Assembly: GCA_035380045.1 (NCBI GenBank)
Contig: DAOSWM010000004.1
Coordinates: 1-64,000, forward strand
Reading direction: 5' to 3'
Length of the DNA stretch: 64,000 nucleotides
DNA from: DAOSWM01 sp035380045
GTDB lineage: Bacteria > Bacteroidota > Bacteroidia > Bacteroidales > Tenuifilaceae
A program made the position numbers and the translations under genes. Positions 36,322-45,352 of the stretch are shown piece by piece. How positions within the stretch are numbered: the first letter of the stretch is position 1; every line of letters begins with the position of its first letter. The notes beneath the pieces were generated by a model. That model did no database searches, was not told the DNA's origin, and saw only the letters and a list, made by a program, of their open reading frames with translations.

Positions 36322-37347
36322 ATGAAACCGAAACAACTTTATTATTGCATAGTTTTTTTATTGATATCGATTCTGCCTATTCAACATAAATTACAAGCGC
36401 AGAGTCCAAAATTCATGTTCAAATCTAACTTGTCGCACGACACTATTCTTATTGGCGATAGAGTAGAGCTAAGTGTCTACGCATCAATTCCTTCCGAATA
36501 TAGTGTGCAATTTCCAATTTTTGCCGACACCTTAACAGCAAATATTGAAGTTGTGGGCACACACACTATCGACACCATTTCAAAGAGCGACAACTTGCAG
36601 GAGTTAATTTACAAATTAACCCTTACCTCGTTCGATAGCGGATATTTTCAAATACCCGGATTTATACTTCCATTAGTAAATGGAAGTACAATTGATACCG
36701 TTACAACATCGCCAGTTTGGCTCACAGTAAATACTCTACCCGCTGATACCACGCAAGCAAGTATTTATGATATAAAACCTCCAATTTCACAACCTGTTAC
36801 TTTTTGGGAGGTAGCTCCATGGATTGGTGGAACTTTGGTTCTTGCTGGATTGGTTTGGTTGCTGGTTACTTTTCTGAGAAGAAGAAAGAAAAACGAGCCT
36901 CTGTTTTTTCCACGTAAGCCGGTAGAACCTCCCCATATAGTAGCGTTGCGTGAGCTCGAAAAAGTTCGCGAAGCGAAAATGTGGGAGACCGACAATCATA
37001 AGTTGTACCATTCAAATTTAACTGATATTATTAGGAGTTACATTGAGGGGCGCTTTATGCTTCCTGCAATGGAGCAAACAACCTTTGAGATAGTAGGAAG
37101 TTTTAAGGTAAATGATTTAGCTGAAGGGAAACTGCTTGATGAGTTGGAAAATATCCTTTCGCTTGCAGATTTGGTAAAGTTCGCAAAAATGTCACCTACT
37201 CTTGATGAAAACAAAAGCAGCCTTGATTTTGCTTTTAAGTTTGTGAACCAAACCAAGCAAGTTGAAGAGGCTTCACAATTTAACCAATCTGATAATGAGA
37301 ATATTTCGGATGATGATAGTAAAACCATAAACACCAAGGAGCAATGA
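36322..37347 (+). CDS. Bat-operon membrane protein with periplasmic Ig-like domain
   Basis: 341 residues: signal peptide (1-26, ending LQAQ), a periplasmic beta-sandwich (about 30-155) similar in style to BatD repeats, one membrane helix (about 165-190) followed by a basic RRRKK stop-transfer signal, then a cytoplasmic helical domain of about 140 residues. It occupies the slot where other Bacteroidota have a DUF4381-like or short BatD-like gene. Its stop overlaps the BatA start by four bases. Role: probably a scaffold of the Bat membrane complex; inferred from context. Confidence 0.8.
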   Translation: MKPKQLYYCIVFLLISILPIQHKLQAQSPKFMFKSNLSHDTILIGDRVELSVYASIPSEYSVQFPIFADTLTANIEVVGTHTIDTISKSDNLQELIYKLTLTSFDSGYFQIPGFILPLVNGSTIDTVTTSPVWLTVNTLPADTTQASIYDIKPPISQPVTFWEVAPWIGGTLVLAGLVWLLVTFLRRRKKNEPLFFPRKPVEPPHIVALRELEKVREAKMWETDNHKLYHSNLTDIIRSYIEGRFMLPAMEQTTFEIVGSFKVNDLAEGKLLDELENILSLADLVKFAKMSPTLDENKSSLDFAFKFVNQTKQVEEASQFNQSDNENISDDDSKTINTKEQ

Positions 37348-38336
37348 GTGGAATTACATTTGCACATCCAAAGTTGCTTTACCTATTGCTTTTAGTTCCA
37401 ATCCTTATTGCCTGGTACATTTTTAGACAAAAGGATTCAAAAGCAAGCCTTCAGATATCAACACTTGCAGGTTTCAGTAAGGCACCCTTTTCTTTTTTAG
37501 TGTATTTACGCCACCTTCCTGTTGCGTTTCGGATTTTGGCCATTGCACTGGTAATTGTTGTATTGGCTCGGCCTCAATCATCGAATACATGGCAAAATGT
37601 TGCTACAGAGGGAATTGACATAATGATTGCTCTCGATATTTCGAGTAGCATGCTAGCCCGCGATTTTGAGCCCGATAGGATTGAAGCAGCCAAGAATATT
37701 GGTATTCAGTTTATTTCTGGTAGAAGAAACGATAGGTTGGGATTAGCCATCTTCGCCGGCGAGAGTTTCACCATGTGTCCCTTAACCACCGATCATGCCT
37801 CGGTTATCAACATGTTTAAGGATATTAAAATGGGGTTGCTAGAGGACGGAACCGCCATTGGTTCTGGTTTGGCAACAGCAGTTACTCGACTTGCTGAGAG
37901 TGATGCAATTAGTCGTGTTGTAATTTTACTAACCGATGGGGTGAATAATCGTGGCGAGGTTGCACCATTAACTGCTGCCGAGATTGCAAAAACATACGGT
38001 GTTAGAGTATACGCTGTTGGCATAGGTTCACAAGGAATGGCTCCATACCCGGTGCAAACTCCCTTCGGAACCCGATACCAGGATATGAAGGTGGAGATTG
38101 ACGAAGAGGTGCTTACCCAAATTGCTGAAATGACAGGAGGTAAGTATTTCAGAGCAACCGATAACGAAGCGCTAAAAAAGGTTTACGAAGAAATTGACAG
38201 GTTGGAAAAAACAAAAATTGAGGTAACGGAGTTTAGCAAGAAGCAGGAGGAGTATAGGTTATACGCATTCATCGCGTTGGCTCTTTTAGCTTCGGAGGTA
38301 TTGCTAAGAACTACTGTACTAAGGAGTATACCTTAA
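37344..38336 (+). CDS. batA: BatA, VWA-domain membrane protein
   Basis: 330 residues: two N-terminal membrane helices (about 5-25 and 53-73), a VWA domain (about 88-285) with intact metal site DISSS and a distal Thr/Asp, and a C-terminal helix near 305-325. BatA and BatB are paralogues that face the cytoplasm or periplasm through their VWA domains. In Bacteroides fragilis the Bat locus was linked to aerotolerance. Overlaps the upstream gene by four bases. Confidence 0.92.
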   Translation: MSGITFAHPKLLYLLLLVPILIAWYIFRQKDSKASLQISTLAGFSKAPFSFLVYLRHLPVAFRILAIALVIVVLARPQSSNTWQNVATEGIDIMIALDISSSMLARDFEPDRIEAAKNIGIQFISGRRNDRLGLAIFAGESFTMCPLTTDHASVINMFKDIKMGLLEDGTAIGSGLATAVTRLAESDAISRVVILLTDGVNNRGEVAPLTAAEIAKTYGVRVYAVGIGSQGMAPYPVQTPFGTRYQDMKVEIDEEVLTQIAEMTGGKYFRATDNEALKKVYEEIDRLEKTKIEVTEFSKKQEEYRLYAFIALALLASEVLLRTTVLRSIP

Positions 38337-38360
38337 TTAATCAAGTAAATTTGCTTAACA

Positions 38361-39398
38361 ATGTTTAGATTTTCGAATCCAGAGAATTTATACTTCCTAG
38401 CCATTATTCCAATATTCTTGGGTTTATTCATTTTTGCTATATACTCCCAAAAACGAAGGTTGAGTATCTTTGGTAATCCCGATTTACTTAAGCAGCTAAT
38501 GCCCTTGGCCTCAATTCGCAGGGGATGGTTTAAAGTAATTATACTTCTGTTAGCCATTACGTTCGCAGTTTTTGGTTTGGCAGGGCCACAGTTTGGTTCG
38601 AAGTTAACTGAGGTAAAACGTAAGGGAATAGAACTTATTATTGCCCTCGATGTTTCAAACAGCATGCTTGCTCAGGATATTCAACCTAACAGGATTGAAA
38701 GAGCGAAGCAAGCCATTTCCCGGTTGGTTGATCAGTTAACCTCTGACAGAATCGGTTTAATAGTGTTTGCAGGCGATGCGTACGTTCAGCTGCCTGTAAC
38801 CAACGATTACGTATCAGCAAAAATGTTCCTTTCTTCAATTAGTCCCGGAATGGTTGGCAAGCAAGGAACTGCCATGGGAAAAGCAATTGATTTGGCAGCC
38901 AGCTCATTCAGCCCGCAGGAGGAAACAAAAAAGGTAATTGTAGTAATATCAGATGGTGAAAATCACGAAGACGACCCGGTAGAAGCAGCTAAAAAGGCAG
39001 CTGAAAAGGGAATTGTTGTGCACGCCATAGGAATCGGTTCACAGCAGGGAGCACCAATCCCTGTATCGTTGCGTCGTACCAGTGATTTTCTCAAGGACAA
39101 GGACGATAACGTGGTTGTAACCAAACTTGACGAGGAGATGCTATCCCAGGTTGCAGTTACAACTGGGGGCAAATACGTAAGGGCAACCAATACTCAGCTT
39201 GGGTTACTGCCGCTTTTCGATGAGATTAACCGGCTAGAGAGAGCAGAGCTGAAGGAGAAGGTTTACTCCGAGTACGACGACCAGTTTCAGTACCTTTTCG
39301 CTGTAGCAATATTACTTTTGGTTATTGATTTTTTTGTTCTTGAACGCAAGAACCGATGGGTTAAACGAATTAATCTTTTTGGAGGAAACGAACAATGA
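38361..39398 (+). CDS. batB: BatB, VWA-domain membrane protein
   Basis: 345 residues with the same design as BatA: two N-terminal helices (about 8-27 and 55-75), VWA domain (about 88-290) with metal site DVSNS, and a C-terminal helix (about 307-325). It adds an acidic segment after VISDGENHEDD. Its end overlaps the BatC start by four bases (ATGA), so the two are translationally coupled. Confidence 0.92.
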   Translation: MFRFSNPENLYFLAIIPIFLGLFIFAIYSQKRRLSIFGNPDLLKQLMPLASIRRGWFKVIILLLAITFAVFGLAGPQFGSKLTEVKRKGIELIIALDVSNSMLAQDIQPNRIERAKQAISRLVDQLTSDRIGLIVFAGDAYVQLPVTNDYVSAKMFLSSISPGMVGKQGTAMGKAIDLAASSFSPQEETKKVIVVISDGENHEDDPVEAAKKAAEKGIVVHAIGIGSQQGAPIPVSLRRTSDFLKDKDDNVVVTKLDEEMLSQVAVTTGGKYVRATNTQLGLLPLFDEINRLERAELKEKVYSEYDDQFQYLFAVAILLLVIDFFVLERKNRWVKRINLFGGNEQ

Positions 39399-40141
39399 TA
39401 GCTAAACAATTCATCCATACCATAGCTTTTGTTGCCAGCTTACTGATGGTTTTTAATGCTTTTTCGCAGAGCGAAAAAAAGGCAATTCGTGAGGGGAATA
39501 GGGAGTACAAGAAGGGCGAGTTTATCGATTCCGAAATTTCATATCGCTCGGCGCTTGAGAATAATCCATCATCGTTTAAAGGGAACTTTAATCTAGGTGA
39601 TGCCATGTACAAGCAGGAGAAGTTCGAGGAGGCGTCAAAAGTTTTCGAGGATCTTTCAGAAGTAAACCTTTCTCCTAAGGAGAAAGCAGAGGTTTACCAT
39701 AATCTGGGAAACTCATATTTTAAGCAGGAAAAGTATCCTGAAAGTATTGAGGCATACAAAAATGCACTACGAAACGTCCCCGACGATTTGGAGACTAAGT
39801 ATAACCTGGCGCAGGCTCAGCGAAAGCTAATTCAGCAACAGCAACAGCAAAATAATCAGGGGGAAGGGGAGAGCCAGAAAAATCAGGATAAGAATGAGAA
39901 CCAGGAAAATAAGCAGGATAAACAGGATGAAAATAAAGACGATAACAAGAAACAGGATCAACAGCAAAACCAACAGCAGCAGAATCAGGAAAATCAACAG
40001 CAGCAGAACCAGCAGCAAATTTCACCTGAGGACGCACGCAGAATGATGGAAGCCTTGCAGAATAACGAGAAGAATATTCAGGATAGAGTAAAGGAACAGC
40101 AAGCAAAAGCTGCCAAAGTGAAGGTTGAGAAAAACTGGTAA
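39395..40141 (+). CDS. batC: BatC, TPR protein with Gln/Asn-rich tail
   Basis: 248 residues: signal peptide (1-25, ending AFSQ), three to four TPR units (about 30-140) including VYHNLGNSYFKQEKYPESIEAY-like motifs, and a 70-residue low-complexity stretch of Q, N, K, D and E (about 145-210) before a short C-terminal helix. It is exported to the periplasm, where TPRs likely bind BatA and BatB. The simple-sequence tail resembles other BatC proteins but is long. Confidence 0.9.
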   Translation: MIAKQFIHTIAFVASLLMVFNAFSQSEKKAIREGNREYKKGEFIDSEISYRSALENNPSSFKGNFNLGDAMYKQEKFEEASKVFEDLSEVNLSPKEKAEVYHNLGNSYFKQEKYPESIEAYKNALRNVPDDLETKYNLAQAQRKLIQQQQQQNNQGEGESQKNQDKNENQENKQDKQDENKDDNKKQDQQQNQQQQNQENQQQQNQQQISPEDARRMMEALQNNEKNIQDRVKEQQAKAAKVKVEKNW

Positions 40142-40152
40142 AGTATAGGTTT

Positions 40153-41970
40153 ATGAAAATAAATAGGTTGATATTATTTTTTGTACTTTTTGCATCGTCC
40201 TTTCCGGCTTTGCCGCAGGATGTGGAGTTTCTTGTGTCTGCTCCTTCGGTTGTTGCTCAGGGAGAACAGTTTAGATTAACGTTTACGTTAAATGCACGCC
40301 CTCAGGAGTTTAACCCACCTTCCTTTGAGAATTTTTATATACTTGCAGGTCCAAGCACCTCCTCGAGTAGTAGTGTTGAAATAGTAAACGGAAAAATGAC
40401 CCAGACCTTCAACTACTCGTATACATACATTCTTGAGGCAACAGCCGAAGGGAAATTTACCATTGAAGCTGCAAAAGTTACCGTTTCAAGAAAAGAGTAT
40501 TCAACACAACCCTTTACAATTGAAGTTGTGAAAGGTACTTCAAGGGCATCATCACAAGGGAATCAAGGCCAGCAGGGTGCGCAACAGTCAACAAGTCAAC
40601 CTGATAATGACATGTTTGTTTCTGTTGAACTCAACCAGAAAACAATATACCGAGGAGAAGCGGTATTGGCTACCATTGCAATATACACACGTAGTAATAT
40701 TGCTGGTTTTGAAGATATTAAGTTTCCTTCGTTTACCGGATTCTGGAATCAGGAGGTTGAAACACCAAATAATGTTACATTCCAAAGAGTTAACCTAGGA
40801 GGGAAAATATACAATATGGGCATTCTCAAGAAGTACCTTCTTTTTCCCCAGCGTACCGGTGAAATTAAAATAGACCCATTTGAGATTGTCGTTCTGTCGC
40901 AGCAGCGAAGCGGGCGTTCACAATCCATTTTCGATGACTTCTTTGGGTCGTACCAAACTGTCAGAAAACGTCTTGCTAGCAAACCAGTTGCACTCAAGGT
41001 GAAAGAGTTGCCAGCAAATGCTCCCGCTTCTTTCTCAGGTGCTGTTGGAAGATTCTCATACGAAGCCAACCTCGATAAGGAAAAAATAAAAACCAATGAG
41101 GCCGTAACTTTACAGGTTCGAATTTCTGGAAGCGGAAATTTAAGGTTAATTGAAACACCAAAAATTGAGTTCCCCGGTGGGTTCGAAAAATTTGATCCTA
41201 AAGTATCTGATAATATTAATACTACATCACAGGGGGCAACGGGTTCCAAAACATTCGACTTTGTAGCCATACCTCGAACTCCTGGTAAATTCGATTTGGG
41301 GCAGGTAGAATTTACTTACTTCGATCCAGTAAAAAATCAATACATTACACTAAAATCGAAACCCATAGAAATTGAGGTAGAAACCGATGGAAGTGAAACA
41401 GGTACACTCCAGGCAGTGGGTTTTGGTAAGGAGGATGTGAAGTTTATTGGTAGAGATATTCGGTTTATAAAAACCGAAACAGGCAAGCTCTCAAAGGGAA
41501 TCGCTTTTATCATTGGAACTCCTTTACTGCCAATTCTCTTCATGATACCTTTTGCTATTGCTATTGTTGCTTTTTTGGTTATACAGAAAAATCGGAAGCT
41601 TAATAGCAACATCGCTTTGGTCAAAACAAGGAAGGCCAGAAAGGTTGCACAACAAAAACTTAAACAGGCCCGCAAGTTCATGGAGGAGCTGAATAGTGAG
41701 TTGTTCTATAATGAGTTGCTTCGAGCAATGTGGGGGTACGTATCCGACAAATTGAGCATTCCGGTAGCTAATTTAACCAGCGATTTGGTGAAAGAAAAGA
41801 TGCTTGCGCAAAGTATTAATGAGCAAGATGTTGATGAGTTTGTTGCAATAATATCAACGTGCGAATACACACGTTATGCACCTAAAAGTGAAACTTCGCA
41901 AATGACTGATGTGTATCATCGGGCACATAACCTGATTTCGAGAATTGAGGGTACCATAAAAAAAATGTAG
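40153..41970 (+). CDS. batD: BatD, oxygen-tolerance protein
   Basis: 605 residues: signal peptide (1-21, ending ALPQ), three or more Ig-like beta domains (about 22-430) in the periplasm, one membrane helix (about 455-480) and a cytoplasmic helical end (about 490-605). This is the BatD/PF13584 layout. It follows BatC by 11 bp and precedes BatE by five bp. Likely the main periplasmic body of the Bat complex. Confidence 0.92.
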   Translation: MKINRLILFFVLFASSFPALPQDVEFLVSAPSVVAQGEQFRLTFTLNARPQEFNPPSFENFYILAGPSTSSSSSVEIVNGKMTQTFNYSYTYILEATAEGKFTIEAAKVTVSRKEYSTQPFTIEVVKGTSRASSQGNQGQQGAQQSTSQPDNDMFVSVELNQKTIYRGEAVLATIAIYTRSNIAGFEDIKFPSFTGFWNQEVETPNNVTFQRVNLGGKIYNMGILKKYLLFPQRTGEIKIDPFEIVVLSQQRSGRSQSIFDDFFGSYQTVRKRLASKPVALKVKELPANAPASFSGAVGRFSYEANLDKEKIKTNEAVTLQVRISGSGNLRLIETPKIEFPGGFEKFDPKVSDNINTTSQGATGSKTFDFVAIPRTPGKFDLGQVEFTYFDPVKNQYITLKSKPIEIEVETDGSETGTLQAVGFGKEDVKFIGRDIRFIKTETGKLSKGIAFIIGTPLLPILFMIPFAIAIVAFLVIQKNRKLNSNIALVKTRKARKVAQQKLKQARKFMEELNSELFYNELLRAMWGYVSDKLSIPVANLTSDLVKEKMLAQSINEQDVDEFVAIISTCEYTRYAPKSETSQMTDVYHRAHNLISRIEGTIKKM

Positions 41971-41975
41971 TTCCC

Positions 41976-42734
41976 ATGAAATTATTTAAAATATTTGCAT
42001 CGATTGTACTAGTTGGATTTAGCTTGGTTTCTAAGTCAAATCCCGACTCAATATTTGTAAAAGCCAACGAGCAATATTCAAACAGTAAGTTTGAGGAGGC
42101 AGCTCAGCTTTACCAGATGCTGATTGATAGTGGTTTTCAGAATGTTGATTTATACTACAACCTTGGAAATACCTACTTTAAACTTGGTCAGATTCCGCAG
42201 GCGATACTAAACTACGAAAGAGCCTCCTTGCTTCGCCCAGGGGATGAGGATATAGAGTTCAACCTGGAAATGGCAAAGACATTCACAGTTGATAGGATAG
42301 AACCTTTACCTGAGTTTGTTATTATCTCGTGGTATAGAAGCTTTAGGGGCATTTTCTCATCGAATAGCTGGGCAATAATATCAGTAGTTCTTTTTTCAAT
42401 CACCCTCGTGTTTGGATTATTTTTTTGGTTCTCAAGAACCAAAGCTGTTAAACGATTATCTTTTTCAATAGCCTTGATTACATTGTTTTTAACATTCGCC
42501 ACACTTGTTTTTAGCAATCAGGAAAAAAAATCACTTAGCCAACGAAATAAGGCAATCATATTTGAACCTGTTGTAGCAGTAAAAAGTTCGCCTGATGATT
42601 CAGGGAAAGATATTTTCATTCTTCATGCTGGGTCAAAAGTTACCATTACAAAAACTTTGGGCGAATGGGTAGAGATTCGCATTGCAGATGGCAATAAGGG
42701 ATGGGTGCAATGTGTTGCAGTAGAACTTATTTAG
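41976..42734 (+). CDS. batE: BatE, TPR and SH3-like membrane protein
   Basis: 252 residues: signal peptide (1-22), two TPR units (about 25-95), two membrane helices (about 120-145 and 155-175) and a C-terminal SH3-like domain (about 195-250) with GSKVTITKTLGEWVEIR and GWVQ. SH3-like domains of this kind often bind cell-wall peptides or proteins. Last gene of the Bat operon. Its stop overlaps the stop of the convergent histidine kinase by four bases, with no terminator between them. Confidence 0.88.
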   Translation: MKLFKIFASIVLVGFSLVSKSNPDSIFVKANEQYSNSKFEEAAQLYQMLIDSGFQNVDLYYNLGNTYFKLGQIPQAILNYERASLLRPGDEDIEFNLEMAKTFTVDRIEPLPEFVIISWYRSFRGIFSSNSWAIISVVLFSITLVFGLFFWFSRTKAVKRLSFSIALITLFLTFATLVFSNQEKKSLSQRNKAIIFEPVVAVKSSPDDSGKDIFILHAGSKVTITKTLGEWVEIRIADGNKGWVQCVAVELI

Positions 42735-45187
42735 TGTTGCTTCAGAGGGATTGTAATATTAAATTCAGTGCCTTTCCCAGGCTCGGATTTTACTTCAATA
42801 GTTCCGTTGTGCTCCTCAATAATTCCGTAGGAAATAGAGAGCCCTAACCCTGTTCCTTTGCCAACATCCTTTGTTGTATAGAAAGGGTCGAATATTTTGG
42901 GAAGTACATCGAGGGGTATTCCACCACCATCATCAACAACCGTAATAATGCAGCTGTTTTCAGCATGTTTGGTAGTAATAGTAATGGTTCCCTTGTTCTC
43001 AATCGCATCAATTGCGTTGGAGATAAGATTCATTAGAACCTGATTCATTTTCCCCATTTTACACTCTATCTCGGGTAAGCTAGAATCTAGGTTTTTAATT
43101 ATTTCAATATTGTGCTTGTATTTGTTCTTTAACAGCACCAGCACCCCCTCAACAATTTTATTTATGTTGGTGAAAGAAAACTCCTCTTTTTCGCTCCTCG
43201 AAAAATTACGCAGCCCTTGCACAATTTCGGCAGTTCGTTGTGCTCCCACCATTATATCGTTAATAGTTTCACGTATAGCGTTGTAGGCACCCTTAAAATC
43301 GTATTTATCTTTTAGTTCAGTGATTTTTCGAATAGTATCTTCCGGGTTTTCGTTTAACGATTCAATGTTTAGGATGATGCTGAGAACCTGATCAACATCA
43401 ACAAAATCGCGCATTATGCTATTTACTCCAGCGTAAACAAAGTTGATAGGGTTATTTATTTCATGCGCAATTCCTGCGGTTAACACACCCAAAGAGGCCA
43501 TCTTTTCAGCTTTGATTAGCTGGTTATGAGCTTTTTCGAGGTTGTCTTTTTGGGCCGTAATTTCATCGTTCTGTTTCTGGATTAGTTCAGCTTGGGATAC
43601 AATCTCATCGAGCATGCCAATAGTTTCCTGGTGTGCATTTTTTATTTGGGTAATATCAGAGTCAATGGCAACTACCTTAGTAACGTCTCCGTTGGCGTTA
43701 CATATTGGGGTTAAGGTTGTTTGCAGCCAAATAGAATCTTTACTAGCTGTATCATATGACGACTCGTAATTTACCGATTCTTTGGTTTCGATACATTTAC
43801 TAAACACTTCTCTAACAAATTCGTAGGTGCTAACATCGAAGAGCGATATCTTTTGTCCTTTTACAAAATCTTCAATATTTATGCCCGATAATTTGGTAAA
43901 TACTGGATTGATCCACTCAATTTCTCCGGTTGGCTCCATAATAATAACGCTGTTGTTAGTTTTGCTAGCAACAATTGAGAGCTTTTCAAGCTCCTTGTTC
44001 GTTTCTTCGAGCAGTTCAGCCTGTGATTTTAGCTCCTCGTTTTTTTGAAATATTTCATTGTTTTTAAGTTCTATAGCCAAATTATTCTCATTAAGGAGTT
44101 TATTGGCTTTCTTTTTATTTGAGTAGCTAAGGAACATGAAGAAGAGCATGCCCAATGCAAGAAATACGGCAGCGTACGATATGTAAAGTAAGTTGGTTTG
44201 GGTTCCAAGTTTCCTGGTTTGTTCATTAAGAATACTTTTCTGGGCATCAATTCTTTCCTGCTGGTTTTTAATTTCAATATTCTGAACTTCTAGTACTCGG
44301 TTTCTTTTGTCAAACTCAGCGTTCTGAAATTCAAGTTGCTCTTTCTGAAAGTTAATATCATCTTGATATTTTTTTAGCAACTCAATGTTTGAATTTAAAA
44401 CTGATTGCTGTTTTAGGGTTGCAAGCTGCAGGCTGTCCAAATATTTTTCCTGTTGAGTTAGTTTATATTGTTGCTCCTCAATTTCATGCTTTTGGCGTTC
44501 AATGTCTAACCGTTGTTTGGTTATTGTATTTTCTTGGCTGTCAATTTCATGCCTTAACCTTTCAACCATTTCTCTTTCGGTAACAAGAACCTGTTCCTGC
44601 TTAAGGTAAAGTTCAGCAACGTCAATTTTAGATCCTCCAAGAAGGAGTAACCTGGGAAGTACAGATAAGTTATGGTCTTCCTCAATGGATAAACTGTTTA
44701 ACTCAAAGCTAATCCTTCTTCGTTGGGTGTCGGAGTATGTAAAATTAATCATTACTAGCTCCTTGTTCTGGGCATTGTCAGTAATAATAAGAGTTGAATT
44801 GCTCCCAACAGTGCTTAGAAGAGTTTCCAAATGTTCATTGTAATCACTATCAACGAAAACAACTTGGGGAAATGGTTCCTTTATGGATTCAATACTGTTG
44901 TATATAGAAAGAGAAATTGGCCTATTCTTTAGAGATTTCATCTTGCTTAACTCAACGAATTCATCAATATACATTTCGTTTGTGCTAATGATGGATATTT
45001 TAAATGTATCTATCTCGTTCTCGTTGGGCCAAAGTATATTCTGAATGAACTGAACAATATAGGCTGTTTTAATTTTTGCCTCTGAAAAGTGCTGTGCGCT
45101 AATTGATAATGAAAAAGTTGTGAATAGAAAGGTAAGCAAGGTTACTTTTCTTAAGAAAGAAATGCTGATTTGTAGTTGTGTCACCAT
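42731..45187 (-). CDS. Histidine kinase with YfiR-like sensor domain
   Basis: 818 residues: signal peptide (1-31), periplasmic YfiR/DUF4154 domain (about 35-190, opening KIKTAYIVQFIQNILWP), a long coiled coil of Q/E/K-rich heptads (about 200-325), one membrane helix (about 335-355), another coiled coil, a PAS domain (about 405-525), then HisKA with H575 (GIAHEINNPINF) and HATPase (NLISNAIDAIE, DDGGGIP, GTGLGLS). YfiR is best known as a periplasmic inhibitor of a diguanylate cyclase in Pseudomonas; here it is fused to a kinase. The gene is divergent from a TonB receptor, a common pairing, and may sense that receptor's ligand. Confidence 0.9.
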   Translation of the reverse strand: MVTQLQISISFLRKVTLLTFLFTTFSLSISAQHFSEAKIKTAYIVQFIQNILWPNENEIDTFKISIISTNEMYIDEFVELSKMKSLKNRPISLSIYNSIESIKEPFPQVVFVDSDYNEHLETLLSTVGSNSTLIITDNAQNKELVMINFTYSDTQRRRISFELNSLSIEEDHNLSVLPRLLLLGGSKIDVAELYLKQEQVLVTEREMVERLRHEIDSQENTITKQRLDIERQKHEIEEQQYKLTQQEKYLDSLQLATLKQQSVLNSNIELLKKYQDDINFQKEQLEFQNAEFDKRNRVLEVQNIEIKNQQERIDAQKSILNEQTRKLGTQTNLLYISYAAVFLALGMLFFMFLSYSNKKKANKLLNENNLAIELKNNEIFQKNEELKSQAELLEETNKELEKLSIVASKTNNSVIIMEPTGEIEWINPVFTKLSGINIEDFVKGQKISLFDVSTYEFVREVFSKCIETKESVNYESSYDTASKDSIWLQTTLTPICNANGDVTKVVAIDSDITQIKNAHQETIGMLDEIVSQAELIQKQNDEITAQKDNLEKAHNQLIKAEKMASLGVLTAGIAHEINNPINFVYAGVNSIMRDFVDVDQVLSIILNIESLNENPEDTIRKITELKDKYDFKGAYNAIRETINDIMVGAQRTAEIVQGLRNFSRSEKEEFSFTNINKIVEGVLVLLKNKYKHNIEIIKNLDSSLPEIECKMGKMNQVLMNLISNAIDAIENKGTITITTKHAENSCIITVVDDGGGIPLDVLPKIFDPFYTTKDVGKGTGLGLSISYGIIEEHNGTIEVKSEPGKGTEFNITIPLKQH

Positions 45188-45300
45188 CTAATCAGGATTG
45201 CATACAACCTTTTAAATGTAATTTATTTTATTCTTTAAAAATAATGTATTCAGCTATATGATCCAAATTAATAAACCTTTCAACTAAATTATTATATTAC

Positions 45301-45331
45301 TTGACGCATATTCAATCATCGTTTATATTTG
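45301..45331 (+). promoter_or_regulatory. Promoter of the disrupted TonB receptor
   Basis: TTG (45301-45303), 20 bp, then TATATTTG (45324-45331) matches the Bacteroidota promoter. It places transcription start near 45337 and supports the ATG at 45353 rather than the TTG at 45329, which lies inside the box. Confidence 0.7.
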
Positions 45332-45352
45332 TTTTACACGAAAAGTGTCTTT

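Noticed and set aside
39795..40106. Reverse-strand ORF opposite BatC
   Set aside because: It is a shadow of the CAG/AAC-rich low-complexity tail and codes for a biased Leu/Ile or Pro-rich product.
45329..45352. TTG start giving eight more residues to the TonB receptor
   Set aside because: The TTG is part of the TATATTTG promoter box, so it lies upstream of the transcript start.
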